Below, piece by piece: positions 1-7,480 of a DNA stretch of 42,259 bases. The DNA is taken from the NCBI GenBank assembly GCA_002412795.1, contig DHVS01000039.1, positions 1 to 42,259 of the forward strand. Direction: 5' to 3'. The notes beneath the pieces are model-generated. The model was not told the DNA's origin and searched no databases. It saw nothing but the letters and a program-made list of their open reading frames with translations. Within the stretch, counting starts at the first letter, position 1. Each line of letters starts with the position of its first letter. The position numbers and the translations under genes were made by a program. This DNA comes from a bacterium UBP2_UBA5202. Lineage in GTDB: Bacteria; Edwardsbacteria; AC1; EtOH8.

Positions 1-104
1 AGACCACAGGGAATTGCAAGTTAAATATGGGATGTTACCAGATTAGCCGTATTTTTTATGCTTTTTCCGAGTAAACTAAACAGTCATTTTACAAAGATCA
101 ATTT

Positions 105-2156
105 TTGACCGAGATCCAATACATAAAAGGGGTCGGTCCCAAGCGGGCCGAGCTGTTCCACAAGCTGGGCATCTTCACGGTGCGCGACCTTTTCTATCAT
201 GCCCCCCGCCGTTATATTGACCGCAGCATTTTCACCAAGATCGCCGACCTCCATCCCGGCCAGGATGTCACGGTGATAGGAAAGGTCTCCGGTAAAAGCG
301 TCAATTACGCCCGGCGGGGCTTTACCATCTTCAACCTGATGATAAACGATGAATCAGGTTTTTTGCCGGTCAAATGGTTCAACCAGCCCTACCTTAAGGA
401 CAGGTTTGAGATCGGACAGACAGTGGTCCTGAGCGGTTCCGCCAAATACGACCGGGGACTGGCCTTTCTGAACCCCGAATACGAGGTCATTGACGACGAG
501 GACGCCGAGTTGATCCACACCGGGCGTATCGTCCCCCTGCATCCCTCTACCACCGGGCTTTCGGCCCGGCAGATCAGGGCCGTGCTCAAGGCCGCCATGG
601 AGGGTCATTTATCCGATATCTCTGAATCCCTGCCCGAAGCCGTGATCCAGAACCGCGGACTGATGCCGCTGAAGAATGCCGTCCAGGAGATACATTTTCC
701 CCAAAGCGCCCAGTTCGCCCAAAAAGCCCGGGAGCGCCTGGCCTTCGAGGAATTGTATTACCTGCAGATCCTGCTTTTGCAGCGCCGGAAGAACTTTTCC
801 GGATTGGCCCGGGCCGTCCCCGTTGTCTCATCTGATTGGCGCCGGAGTTTCGAATCTGTGATACCATTCACTCCCACGGCCGCCCAGGAACGGGTGATGC
901 GGGAGATAACCGGAGACCTTTCCCAGGCCAAGCCCATGCACCGTCTGCTCCAGGGCGATGTCGGCTCAGGCAAGACCCTGGTGGCCTTTGCTGCCATTAT
1001 CCAGGCGGCCGGCCAAAACCTGCAGACCGCCTTGATGGCGCCTACCGAGATCCTGGCCGAGCAGCATTATGCCGGGATCAAGCCCTGGCTGGACAAACTG
1101 TCCATTTCTTCCGCCCTGCTGACCAGCAAAACCCCGCCGGCTGAAAAAAAGGAGATCCATCGCAAACTGGGATCGGGCGAGATACTGCTGGCCATAGGCA
1201 CCCATGCCTTGATCCAGGAACAGGTGAACTTCAAGGCCCTGGCCCTGGCCGTCATCGACGAGCAGCACCGGTTCGGGGTGGCCCAGCGGGCCAAGATCAG
1301 GGCCAAGGGAAAAGATCCCCACCTGCTGGTGATGACCGCCACCCCCATCCCCCGCACCCTGGCCATGACCGCCTACGGAGACCTGGACATCTCGGTGATA
1401 GACGAACTGCCCCCCGGCCGCCAGCCAATAGTAACCAAAGCAACATCGGAAGCCAACCGGGTCAGGGTCTACGCCTTCCTGAGCGACCAGATGAAAACCG
1501 GACGGCAGATCTATGTGATCTATCCCATCATCGAGGAATCGGAGAAAACAGATCTCAAGGCCGCTATCAAGATGCACCGGCACCTGAGCGACGATGTTTT
1601 CAAGGATTTCAAGACCGGCCTGATCCACGGCCAGCTGGCCTTTGATGAGCGCCAGCAGGTGATGGAGGATTTCCGCCGGGGCGCCATTCAGTTGCTGGTG
1701 GCCACCACGGTGATAGAAGTGGGCATCGATGTGCCCAATGCCACGGTGATGGTGATCGAGCACGCCGAGCGCTTCGGTCTGTCCCAGCTGCACCAGCTGC
1801 GGGGCCGGGTGGGCCGGGGCCGGCACAAGTCGTACTGCATCCTGATGTCCGGCACGAAATCAACCCCGGAGGCCCAGGCCCGTTTGAGCATAATGCAGAG
1901 TACCTCGGACGGATTCAAGATCGCGGAAGAAGACCTTAAGATCAGGGGCCCCGGCGAACTCTGGGGCACCCGCCAGCACGGCCTGCCGGCCTTAAAGATA
2001 GCCGACCTGACAGCCGATGCCCGGTTGGTGGCCCCGGCCAAGCAGCTGGCCCTGGAGACAATGCAAAAGGTTTTATCAACTGATGAACAGGCCCTTCTGG
2101 ACCACAACCTAAAATTCCATTTCCCCGATGCCCACCAGTTGATCCAGACCGGGTAA
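105..2156 (+). CDS. recG: ATP-dependent DNA helicase RecG
   Basis: RecG is a monomeric double-strand DNA translocase that remodels stalled replication forks and Holliday junctions in the cytoplasm. The 683-residue length matches the family (about 690). An N-terminal KGVGPKRAELF segment and an OB-fold wedge (about residues 50-135) precede the helicase core. The core shows Walker A GDVGSGKT (284-291), the RecG-type DEQH box, TATPIPRTLAMT, and the motif VI segment RGRVGRG. The start is TTG at 105, the only plausible initiator after an in-frame stop at 72-74; no clear Shine-Dalgarno is visible, so the start is less sure than the function. It is the only plus-strand protein gene in the window and is convergent with the next gene, with a terminator between them. 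Confidence 0.97.
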   Translation: MTEIQYIKGVGPKRAELFHKLGIFTVRDLFYHAPRRYIDRSIFTKIADLHPGQDVTVIGKVSGKSVNYARRGFTIFNLMINDESGFLPVKWFNQPYLKDRFEIGQTVVLSGSAKYDRGLAFLNPEYEVIDDEDAELIHTGRIVPLHPSTTGLSARQIRAVLKAAMEGHLSDISESLPEAVIQNRGLMPLKNAVQEIHFPQSAQFAQKARERLAFEELYYLQILLLQRRKNFSGLARAVPVVSSDWRRSFESVIPFTPTAAQERVMREITGDLSQAKPMHRLLQGDVGSGKTLVAFAAIIQAAGQNLQTALMAPTEILAEQHYAGIKPWLDKLSISSALLTSKTPPAEKKEIHRKLGSGEILLAIGTHALIQEQVNFKALALAVIDEQHRFGVAQRAKIRAKGKDPHLLVMTATPIPRTLAMTAYGDLDISVIDELPPGRQPIVTKATSEANRVRVYAFLSDQMKTGRQIYVIYPIIEESEKTDLKAAIKMHRHLSDDVFKDFKTGLIHGQLAFDERQQVMEDFRRGAIQLLVATTVIEVGIDVPNATVMVIEHAERFGLSQLHQLRGRVGRGRHKSYCILMSGTKSTPEAQARLSIMQSTSDGFKIAEEDLKIRGPGELWGTRQHGLPALKIADLTADARLVAPAKQLALETMQKVLSTDEQALLDHNLKFHFPDAHQLIQTG

Positions 2157-2157
2157 C

Positions 2158-2190
2158 AAAAAGCCCCCCGCCGCAGGCGGGGGGCTTTTT
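2158..2190. terminator. bidirectional intrinsic terminator
   Basis: A 10-bp perfect GC-rich stem (2163-2172 with 2176-2185) and a 3-base loop are flanked by A5 on the left and T5 on the right. It can therefore stop both recG and the convergent minus-strand gene. Confidence 0.95.
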
Positions 2191-2209
2191 AATTACTGAT
2201 AAGCAAAAG

Positions 2210-2848
2210 CTAGAATCCGCTAAGTTCCAGGGCTGCTCCCAACCCAATGCCTGACATCTTAAGATCGGTGAACATATCGTTACCTGCGCTGCGCGAGCAG
2301 GTATTCCCATTATAGGAAACTCCCGCTGTTAGTGCGCTGCGAGATCCTAGCTTAAGCCTGCCGCCGGCGCCAATCCGCCAACCAAATCCGCTGTAGATGC
2401 CACTCTCAGGCTGTTCACTCTCAGCAATCGTGTATAGGCTCTCATTATAACTGTAGGATACATTTGCTATGCCAAAACCTACACGCCCTTCGACATAAGG
2501 GTTGATAAAAATACCCACCGGCAATGTTATTACTACGCCAGCAGTGATCGGAAAATATTTTACCGAATGTTCGTAGGCGACCAAACGTGTGGTCGTGCTT
2601 ACCGTACTTGTCGTAACGGAGTCCGTCGTGATCTCCTTGGTGAATTTCTTGTTCATGAAGTCTATCTGGACATTGGCCATCACCATTTGATCCACTCTCT
2701 GCCCGGCTCCCAGGGAGAACAGCACTCCGCCGCTTCCCTCCACCCCGGAGGGATTGAACCAGGCCGCCCCGCCGTTGATGGTCATGGCGCCGGCCCCGGC
2801 CGCCATGGCCAGGATCAGGGCCGGGAGCAGTATCATATATTTTTTCAT
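2210..2848 (-). CDS. predicted outer-membrane beta-barrel protein
   Basis: This 212-residue protein starts with a clear signal peptide: MKKY, a hydrophobic stretch rich in L/A, then an AGA-type cleavage region near residue 21. The rest alternates short polar and aromatic/glycine-rich strands such as VEGRVGFGIANVSYSY and GFGWRIGAGGRLKLG. It ends in phenylalanine, as expected for barrels inserted by the BAM machinery. The length suggests an 8-strand OmpA/OmpX-like barrel. I do not recognise a specific family or substrate. It lies 39 bases downstream of the ferredoxin gene on the same strand, so the two may be cotranscribed, although their functions look unrelated. Confidence 0.65.
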   Translation of the reverse strand: MKKYMILLPALILAMAAGAGAMTINGGAAWFNPSGVEGSGGVLFSLGAGQRVDQMVMANVQIDFMNKKFTKEITTDSVTTSTVSTTTRLVAYEHSVKYFPITAGVVITLPVGIFINPYVEGRVGFGIANVSYSYNESLYTIAESEQPESGIYSGFGWRIGAGGRLKLGSRSALTAGVSYNGNTCSRSAGNDMFTDLKMSGIGLGAALELSGF

Positions 2849-2887
2849 TTTAACCCCTGAAACGGTTTATGGTTTATTTCCGGGATG

Positions 2888-3073
2888 TTACTCCATGACT
2901 ATGCAGGAAACCGGGCAGGCATCCACGCAGGCTCCGCAGCTGGTGCAGGCCTCGGGCTTGACCAGTTTGGCCTTGTCGCCGTCCATGTCCAAAACGCTGA
3001 CCGGGCAGGCGCCCACGCAGGCTCCGCAGCCGATGCAGGCATCAGTGTCTATCTTGGGAAGTTTTCCGGGCAT
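2888..3073 (-). CDS. 2[4Fe-4S] ferredoxin
   Basis: A complete 61-residue bacterial ferredoxin, a small cytoplasmic electron carrier. Two cluster motifs are visible, CIGCGACVGACPVS and CTSCGACVDACPVSC, so all eight cysteine ligands of two [4Fe-4S] clusters are present. The spacing is that of clostridial-type ferredoxins (about 55-60 residues). It lies 18 bases downstream of the half-ferritin-like gene on the same strand, so the two probably form one transcript. That pairing suggests a redox or iron-handling role, but the partner enzymes cannot be read from the sequence. Confidence 0.93.
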   Translation of the reverse strand: MPGKLPKIDTDACIGCGACVGACPVSVLDMDGDKAKLVKPEACTSCGACVDACPVSCIVME

Positions 3074-3091
3074 TTTCGTGTTTCCTTTCTT

Positions 3092-3340
3092 TTATTTTTT
3101 GGCTTTGGTTTTGTTTGCTTTTTCCAGCCGGGCGATGTCCTTCATGATCGCCGATTTCTTGGCATTGAGCATCCGCTCGTGCTTCAGTTCCTCGGAGACC
3201 AGGGCCTTGAACAGTGATTTTACGTCGTAATCGTAGGAATAAATGGCCTCGCGGGAATAGCGTTCCTGGGCCATACGCTCATATTTCATGGCCATTTCCA
3301 GGCTTTTTACCAGTTGTTTAGCCAGTTTCAGGTCTTCCAT
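3092..3340 (-). CDS. half-length ferritin/rubrerythrin-like helical protein
   Basis: This 82-residue all-helical protein resembles half of a ferritin-like four-helix bundle. The first helix has YERMAQERYSREA and the second SEELKHERML, which recall the rubrerythrin E...ExxH metal-binding pattern. Only two helices are present, so a metal site would need a homodimer, as in encapsulated-ferritin-like proteins. The tail is Lys/Ala-rich. A GGAGAG Shine-Dalgarno precedes the ATG. It is first in a likely operon with the ferredoxin gene and has a good promoter upstream. A role in iron or peroxide handling is an inference; a plain coiled-coil protein is the alternative. Confidence 0.6.
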   Translation of the reverse strand: MEDLKLAKQLVKSLEMAMKYERMAQERYSREAIYSYDYDVKSLFKALVSEELKHERMLNAKKSAIMKDIARLEKANKTKAKK

Positions 3341-3386
3341 GGGTCTCTCCTTTTATGTTTTCTGTTTATTAGCCGTTTAAAAAATA

Positions 3387-3415
3387 ATGATATCATAATT
3401 GTTGGGTTTTGGCAA
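3387..3415 (-). promoter_or_regulatory. sigma70-type promoter of the half-ferritin/ferredoxin pair
   Basis: On the minus strand, -35 TTGCCA (3410-3415) and -10 TATCAT (3387-3392) are separated by 17 bases. Each hexamer matches consensus at 5 of 6 positions. The elements lie about 50-75 bases before the ATG at 3340. Confidence 0.65.
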
Positions 3416-3440
3416 GAGGTGACAGCACAATGTTATTTCT

Positions 3441-3522
3441 AACCAGACAGGATTAACAGGATTTAACAATAAACTGGGGACTTCAGATGCTGTATATTAT
3501 GAAATTAATCCTGTCTGGTAAT
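3441..3522. repeat. dispersed inverted repeat, CAGACAGGATTAACAGGATT family
   Basis: A 15-bp perfect inverted repeat (3442-3456 with 3505-3519) encloses about 48 A+T-rich bases. The left arm continues into a second, shorter copy of its core (ACAGGATTT). A second copy of the family lies at 33290-33364. Confidence 0.85.
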
Positions 3523-3539
3523 TTACCATGGGGTTATCT

Positions 3540-4550
3540 TTAAAACAACTTCAGCTCGCTCTCCCGTTCCCCGCCCGACTGGGCCTCGCTCTTGGCCAGG
3601 TAGATATAGCGGTCTATCAGATTGACATAATCGCTCCACCGTTTGTTCTGCAGACCCTCCCGTTTGATGATCCGGGTAAAGGCCGCGGCGTGGGAATCCA
3701 TGTAATCGCAGTGGTGGACGATCAGGGCCTCCAGGGTGGAAGGCACAACCGGACTGCCCTTCTCCTTCTCGCCGTGATGGGCCAGGATCATGTGGCGCAG
3801 CCGTTTCTCCAGTTCCTTGGGAAAGTCCTTGACCTTGGGGATCCGCTCCATCAGCATCTGATCGCCCAGCACCACGTGCCCCACCAGCCGCCCGTCGTCG
3901 GAGTAGTCTATGAAGGTGGTGACGGCGAACTCCCGCATCTTGCCCATGTCGTGCAGCAGACAGCCGGTCAACAGCAGGTCGGCGTCCAGCAACTGATAGT
4001 TATTGAGCGCGGCCCGGGCCAGACGGCAGACGCCCAAAGTGTGCTCGGCCAGTCCGCCCAGGTGGGCGTGGTGCCACAGCTTGGCGGCCGGGGCCGCCAG
4101 GAACTTCTCCAGGAAAATCGGGTCGTCAAAAAATGTTTTCAGAAGTTTGGCCAGCATCGGGTTTTTGACCGAGGACATCTCCGCCCTGATCCCGGCCTCC
4201 AGTTCCGCCTTGGATCTTTCCGATCCGGCCATGAAATGCTCCAGCCGGTATTCTTCCGCGCCGGCCCGGCGGATGGCATCCAGCCGCAGCTGGGGGTTGT
4301 CCTTGTATTTCCCGGCCAGTCCCTTGACCTGGACCACATCGCCCTGGGACACTTCCTTGTAAGCCTTCTCGGCCTCGTTCCAAAGCACGGCATCGATCCG
4401 GCCGGTGGCGTCCCCCAGCTCCAGGTTAAGGTAGGCCTTGCCGTCGGACTCCTTGGTCTTCAGCTCTATCTTGCGCAGGGCGTAAAAATCTATCACTTCT
4501 TTTCCCGTGAAACTATCAGACCTGATATCCCTGATGCATACCCGTTCCAT
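3540..4550 (-). CDS. yhaM: YhaM-family 3'-5' exoribonuclease (OB fold plus HD domain)
   Basis: A 336-residue two-domain protein. Residues 1-100 form an OB-fold nucleic-acid-binding domain (GKAYLNLELGDATGRIDAVLW). Residues 150-310 form an HD phosphohydrolase domain with AEHTLG (His about 170) and CLLHDMGK (His-Asp about 200-201), plus later ILAHHGE and HHCDYMD metal-site segments. This order and length match YhaM/Cbf1, Mn-dependent 3'-5' exonucleases of RNA and single-stranded DNA. I chose ATG at 4550 because GGAG lies 6 bases upstream; a GTG codon precedes it directly. It is monocistronic, with its own promoter. The activity is inferred from family membership. Confidence 0.88.
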   Translation of the reverse strand: MERVCIRDIRSDSFTGKEVIDFYALRKIELKTKESDGKAYLNLELGDATGRIDAVLWNEAEKAYKEVSQGDVVQVKGLAGKYKDNPQLRLDAIRRAGAEEYRLEHFMAGSERSKAELEAGIRAEMSSVKNPMLAKLLKTFFDDPIFLEKFLAAPAAKLWHHAHLGGLAEHTLGVCRLARAALNNYQLLDADLLLTGCLLHDMGKMREFAVTTFIDYSDDGRLVGHVVLGDQMLMERIPKVKDFPKELEKRLRHMILAHHGEKEKGSPVVPSTLEALIVHHCDYMDSHAAAFTRIIKREGLQNKRWSDYVNLIDRYIYLAKSEAQSGGERESELKLF

Positions 4551-4577
4551 CACATTCTCCCCATAAATATTATCGTA

Positions 4578-4606
4578 ATTGTATATTCAACCCGCCCAAA
4601 AGTCAA
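4578..4606 (-). promoter_or_regulatory. sigma70-type promoter of the YhaM-like gene
   Basis: On the minus strand, -35 TTGACT (4601-4606), a 17-base spacer and -10 TACAAT (4578-4583) lie about 30-55 bases upstream of the ATG at 4550. Each hexamer matches consensus at 5 of 6 positions. Confidence 0.7.
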
Positions 4607-4644
4607 CAAAAAAGACCCTCACCCTACCCGCCAAACAACCAGGT

Positions 4645-4722
4645 TTCCCTTCCCACGAAAAACACGGAATACCACGAAATCATATTTTAATATTTAGTGA
4701 GTCTTAGTGTCTTTAGTGGGCA
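4645..4722. repeat. dispersed repeat, CACGGAA/CACGAAA family
   Basis: Short direct iterations of CACGAAA, CACGGAA and CCACGAAAT are followed by a TTAGTGTCTTTAGTGG tract. The same words recur at 6050-6130, 10030-10140 and 31935-31972, always between genes. Confidence 0.6.
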
Positions 4723-4741
4723 ATTCCAGTATCCCAGATTT

Positions 4742-6019
4742 TCAGGCCCGCACCACCGGGACGTCCGGCCAGTTTGTGGTATAGCGGGGCGACAGCTTCC
4801 CCTGGTTCATCCTCCAGGGCCGGTCGGTGCCGGCGGCGGCGTATTTTAGGGAGCCCCGGCCCGTCCTGGCGTTGACGGCGTCCACCGCCTGCATGATCCG
4901 GTATTCCCCCGGGCTCTCCCGGCAGGACCCCAGCAGGTCCAGCTGGACGGTATTCCCGGGGCCGATCCCTGACAACATCACCCCGGCCCGCTTGTAGGAA
5001 TAGCCGGGCTTGAAGATGCTCTTCAGCCCCCGGCGGGTCAGCTCCAGCAGGCGGGGGGTGTAATCGGTGGGTTCGGACAGGCTCAAAGTGACGGAGTTGG
5101 AGTACTGGGGCTCGTCCCGAAAGCTGTTGCTGGCTATGAACAACGTCAGCAGTGAGGCCTTTGACCTCTGTTTTCTCAGCTTTTCGGCGCACATGGCGGT
5201 GAACTCGGCCGCGGCCTGCTCCAGGTCCTCCTTGGCGTGGATGTCCCGGCCAAAGGAGCGGGAGGTCATGATGCACTGCTTGGGCGGCGGAGCCTCGTCC
5301 CCCTGAATGCAGGGATGGCCCCGCAGTTCCTCCACCGTGCGCAGTCCCGTCACGGTCAGGTGCTTCCTGACCCAGTTGTCATCGGCTTGGCTGAGTTGCA
5401 GAGCGTTTTGGATCCCGTGCCGGTTCAGGAACTTTGAGTGCTTCCGGCCCACCCCCCAGATGTCCTTGACCTCGGTCTTTTCCAGAAAACCGTCCAGCCG
5501 GGAATGGTCCGTCAGGTCCATCACTCCGTCAAGGGCGGGGTCCTTCTTGGCGAAACGGTTGGCCAGCTTGGCCAGGGTCTTGGTGGGGCCGATGCCGATG
5601 GAGACCGGTATGCCGGTCCACTGTTTTACCACGTTACGGATGTTCCGGCAATATTTTTCCCGGTCGATGTTCATCCCGGACAGCGACAGAAAGGCCTCGT
5701 CGATGGAATAGATCTCCATCTCCGGCGTGAATTGGCGCAGGGTGGCCATCACCCGGCTGGAGAGGTCGCCGTAAAGGGTGAAGTTGGCCGAGAACACCGC
5801 CACGTTGTTCTTGTCTATGATCTCCCGGTATTTGAAGACCGGCTCGAACCCGGAGATGCCCAAGGCCTTGGCCTCGGCGGTCCGGGCGATGACGCAGCCG
5901 TCGTTGTTGGACAGCACTATCACCGGCCGGCCATCCAAAGAAGGCTTGAATACCTTCTCACAGGAGGTGTAAAAGCTGTTGCAGTCCGCCAGGGCGAATA
6001 TTTGTTTTATAACGGGCAT
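4742..6019 (-). CDS. umuC: Y-family DNA polymerase, UmuC-type (Pol V catalytic subunit)
   Basis: A 425-residue translesion polymerase. The palm motif ADCNSFYTSCE begins near residue 11 (metal ligand Asp12) and YSIDEAFLSL carries Asp107-Glu108. Finger/palm features RTAEAKALGI and GIGPTKTLAKLANRFAK follow. A candidate sliding-clamp-binding motif QLDLLG lies at 359-364, where E. coli UmuC has its own. The C-terminal 55 residues (YAAAGTDRPWRMNQGKLSPRYTT) form the DUF4113 tail typical of UmuC rather than DinB. It is the second gene of a umuD-umuC operon, 120 bases after umuD; that gap holds a dispersed repeat. Confidence 0.96.
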   Translation of the reverse strand: MPVIKQIFALADCNSFYTSCEKVFKPSLDGRPVIVLSNNDGCVIARTAEAKALGISGFEPVFKYREIIDKNNVAVFSANFTLYGDLSSRVMATLRQFTPEMEIYSIDEAFLSLSGMNIDREKYCRNIRNVVKQWTGIPVSIGIGPTKTLAKLANRFAKKDPALDGVMDLTDHSRLDGFLEKTEVKDIWGVGRKHSKFLNRHGIQNALQLSQADDNWVRKHLTVTGLRTVEELRGHPCIQGDEAPPPKQCIMTSRSFGRDIHAKEDLEQAAAEFTAMCAEKLRKQRSKASLLTLFIASNSFRDEPQYSNSVTLSLSEPTDYTPRLLELTRRGLKSIFKPGYSYKRAGVMLSGIGPGNTVQLDLLGSCRESPGEYRIMQAVDAVNARTGRGSLKYAAAGTDRPWRMNQGKLSPRYTTNWPDVPVVRA

Positions 6020-6045
6020 AAGAATGTTGGAAAGGATGAATTAGT

Positions 6046-6131
6046 GTGACTGATTCCGTGTTTTCTGGATTTCGGTGTTTCTGTGGTAAAAGGATTAAAT
6101 GCCCTATGTGTCTTTTGTGCGTTTTGTGGCA
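6046..6131. repeat. dispersed repeat inside the umuDC operon
   Basis: Iterated ATTCCGTGTTTTCTGG, TTTCGGTGTTTCTGTGG and GTGTCTTTTGTGCGTTTTGTGG words fill the spacer between umuD and umuC. They belong to the CACGGAA family seen at 4645, 10030 and 31935. Confidence 0.6.
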
Positions 6132-6139
6132 GATAGATA

Positions 6140-6589
6140 CTACACCTTATGGATGACAAAAGTGACCACCCCCCAGATCTTCAGGTCGGCCAGACCGTCC
6201 AGCTTCACCTCAGGGTAATCCGGGTTCTCCGAGGCTAGGTACATCTTTCCGTTCCTTTGGCGGAGCCTTTTCACCGTCAGTTCTCCGTCCAGGGCCGCCA
6301 CCACTATCTTCCTGTCGCCCGGCTCCAGCGAACGGTCCACCAGCAGATGGTCTCCGGAATGGATGCCGGCCCCGGTCATGGAATTGCCCGAGACCTTGAC
6401 GATGAAGGTGGCGGCCGGGTTCTTGATCAGGTGCTCGTTCAGGTCCAGCTTCTTCTCCACAAAATCGTCGGCCGGCGAGGGGAACCCGGCCGGAATCCGG
6501 GAACTGTAGACCGGCAACACCACCCGGCCTTTTTTCTCCGGGCGGTAGATGCCGGTGACAACGGTATGCGGTTTTTTGGAGACTGGCAT
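6140..6589 (-). CDS. umuD: UmuD-type self-cleaving SOS protein
   Basis: A 149-residue S24 (LexA/UmuD) peptidase. Full-length UmuD cleaves itself when RecA filaments form, and the product UmuD' joins UmuC to make polymerase V. A probable Ala34-Gly35 cleavage site (SRIPAGFPSP), nucleophile Ser70 in SGNSM and general base Lys107 in TVKRL are all present. There is no N-terminal DNA-binding domain, which separates it from LexA; the length is close to E. coli UmuD (139). GAGGGAA lies just before the ATG. It is upstream of umuC with a good promoter in front. I could not find a convincing SOS box. Confidence 0.94.
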   Translation of the reverse strand: MPVSKKPHTVVTGIYRPEKKGRVVLPVYSSRIPAGFPSPADDFVEKKLDLNEHLIKNPAATFIVKVSGNSMTGAGIHSGDHLLVDRSLEPGDRKIVVAALDGELTVKRLRQRNGKMYLASENPDYPEVKLDGLADLKIWGVVTFVIHKV

Positions 6590-6628
6590 ATTCCCTCTTG
6601 CATAATTTTCGGTTCAAGACAATAGTGG

Positions 6629-6657
6629 ATGATAAACCCAGTCAGGCGTAAAGTCAA
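6629..6657 (-). promoter_or_regulatory. sigma70-type promoter of umuDC
   Basis: On the minus strand, -35 TTGACT (6652-6657), a 17-base spacer and -10 TATCAT (6629-6634) lie 40 bases before umuD. No recognised LexA operator overlaps it. A weak CTTG...CAAG dyad lies downstream of the -10. Confidence 0.65.
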
Positions 6658-6663
6658 CCCCCT

Positions 6664-6700
6664 AAAAAGCGATCAGGCCTTGGAAGACCCAAAGCCTGAT
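6664..6700 (-). terminator. intrinsic terminator after the Yip1-like gene
   Basis: Stem ATCAGGC/GCCTGAT (6672-6678 with 6694-6700) is followed on the minus strand by CGCTTTTTA. It separates the Yip1-like gene from the umuDC promoter. Confidence 0.75.
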
Positions 6701-6792
6701 AGAGTAGATTATAATTGACTGATTAGATAAATGATGTATTACTTTAAATATAACCACTAACTAATTCCATATTAATACGTTGTAGATAGTGG

Positions 6793-7461
6793 TTACCCAG
6801 CCATCTTGGTCATTCCCTTTACGAGGCTTAAGACCAGTATCCACACCGCCCAGGTGATAAACACCGCCCACAGCGACTTCTTTTGCTTGATCCCGGTGAA
6901 TGCCGAATACCCTATGGCCATCACAAACAAAGTCCAGATGGCAAATATATCCACCTGGGATAAAAGCCGGAAGAAAAAAGTTTCCTCCATCTCCGGCTGC
7001 AGGATCAGGGCCAGCGAAGTATGCACTTTGGCTGTTTCCATGACGAACATCAGCGGCACCTTGACCAGGCTGCCAGGGATGCTTACCATCCAGGCCCAGA
7101 CCGTGGCCGCGAACATCTTAACAAAAGTGCTTTTGCCCCCCAGCATGGAGAACACGCCCCAGAAGACCAGCCCCACCGCCAGCCAGGCCAGCGGCAGGCC
7201 CAGGAAGACATTCAGCAGGCTGAACAGCGGGTTTTGGATCCTCTCCTGGATCTGGGCAAGATTTTCCGGCGGTATGTCCGGGTTTTGGGCTATCTGGGCC
7301 ATTATTTCCGGCATCACGATGGGCCGGGAGACCAGGACGGCCGCCGCCGATACAACCAGAACAATTATCAGCGGGACCCACCACAGCGTCTTGGGCTTAA
7401 GCTGCTCAAAGACCTCCGCCGGCCGGTGATATATCCCAATAATATTCTGCCAGACGTTCAT
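6793..7461 (-). CDS. Yip1/YckC-like integral membrane protein
   Basis: A 222-residue protein with about five transmembrane segments: about 27-47, 83-107, 118-140, 165-187 and 195-214. The opening NIIGIYHRPAEVFEQLKPKTLWWVPLIIV is typical of bacterial YIP1-domain (DUF1282-like) proteins, which begin with a short helix containing a P..F..L pattern before the first membrane span. A soluble loop (about 50-80, rich in P, E and Q) follows the first span. The biochemical role of the bacterial family is not established. It sits 19 bases after the glycosyltransferase-like membrane gene, probably in the same transcript, and is followed by a terminator. Confidence 0.7.
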   Translation of the reverse strand: MNVWQNIIGIYHRPAEVFEQLKPKTLWWVPLIIVLVVSAAAVLVSRPIVMPEIMAQIAQNPDIPPENLAQIQERIQNPLFSLLNVFLGLPLAWLAVGLVFWGVFSMLGGKSTFVKMFAATVWAWMVSIPGSLVKVPLMFVMETAKVHTSLALILQPEMEETFFFRLLSQVDIFAIWTLFVMAIGYSAFTGIKQKKSLWAVFITWAVWILVLSLVKGMTKMAG

Positions 7462-7480
7462 AGCTTTCCTCCTTTATACG

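Noticed and set aside
1..104. Partial gene or tRNA at the left edge
   Set aside because: All frames are interrupted and no tRNA-like cloverleaf can be built; only the recG upstream region is evident.
966..1826. Long minus-strand open frame (286 codons) inside recG
   Set aside because: It is antisense to a well-conserved helicase gene, has a Gly/His/Gln-rich composition typical of G+C-rich shadow frames and no recognisable motif.
3441..3522. CRISPR array or IS terminal inverted repeats
   Set aside because: There is only a single inverted pair with no spacers, no cas genes and no transposase. It fits a dispersed repeat element.
3528..4697. Plus-strand 389-codon frame opposite the YhaM-like gene
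   Set aside because: It is a shadow of the HD-domain gene: its composition is unlike a protein, and promoter and ribosome site are on the other strand.
6590..6660. LexA/SOS box in front of umuD
   Set aside because: Neither the E. coli CTG(N10)CAG nor the Bacillus GAAC(N4)GTTC pattern is present. The regulator of this lineage may use another site.
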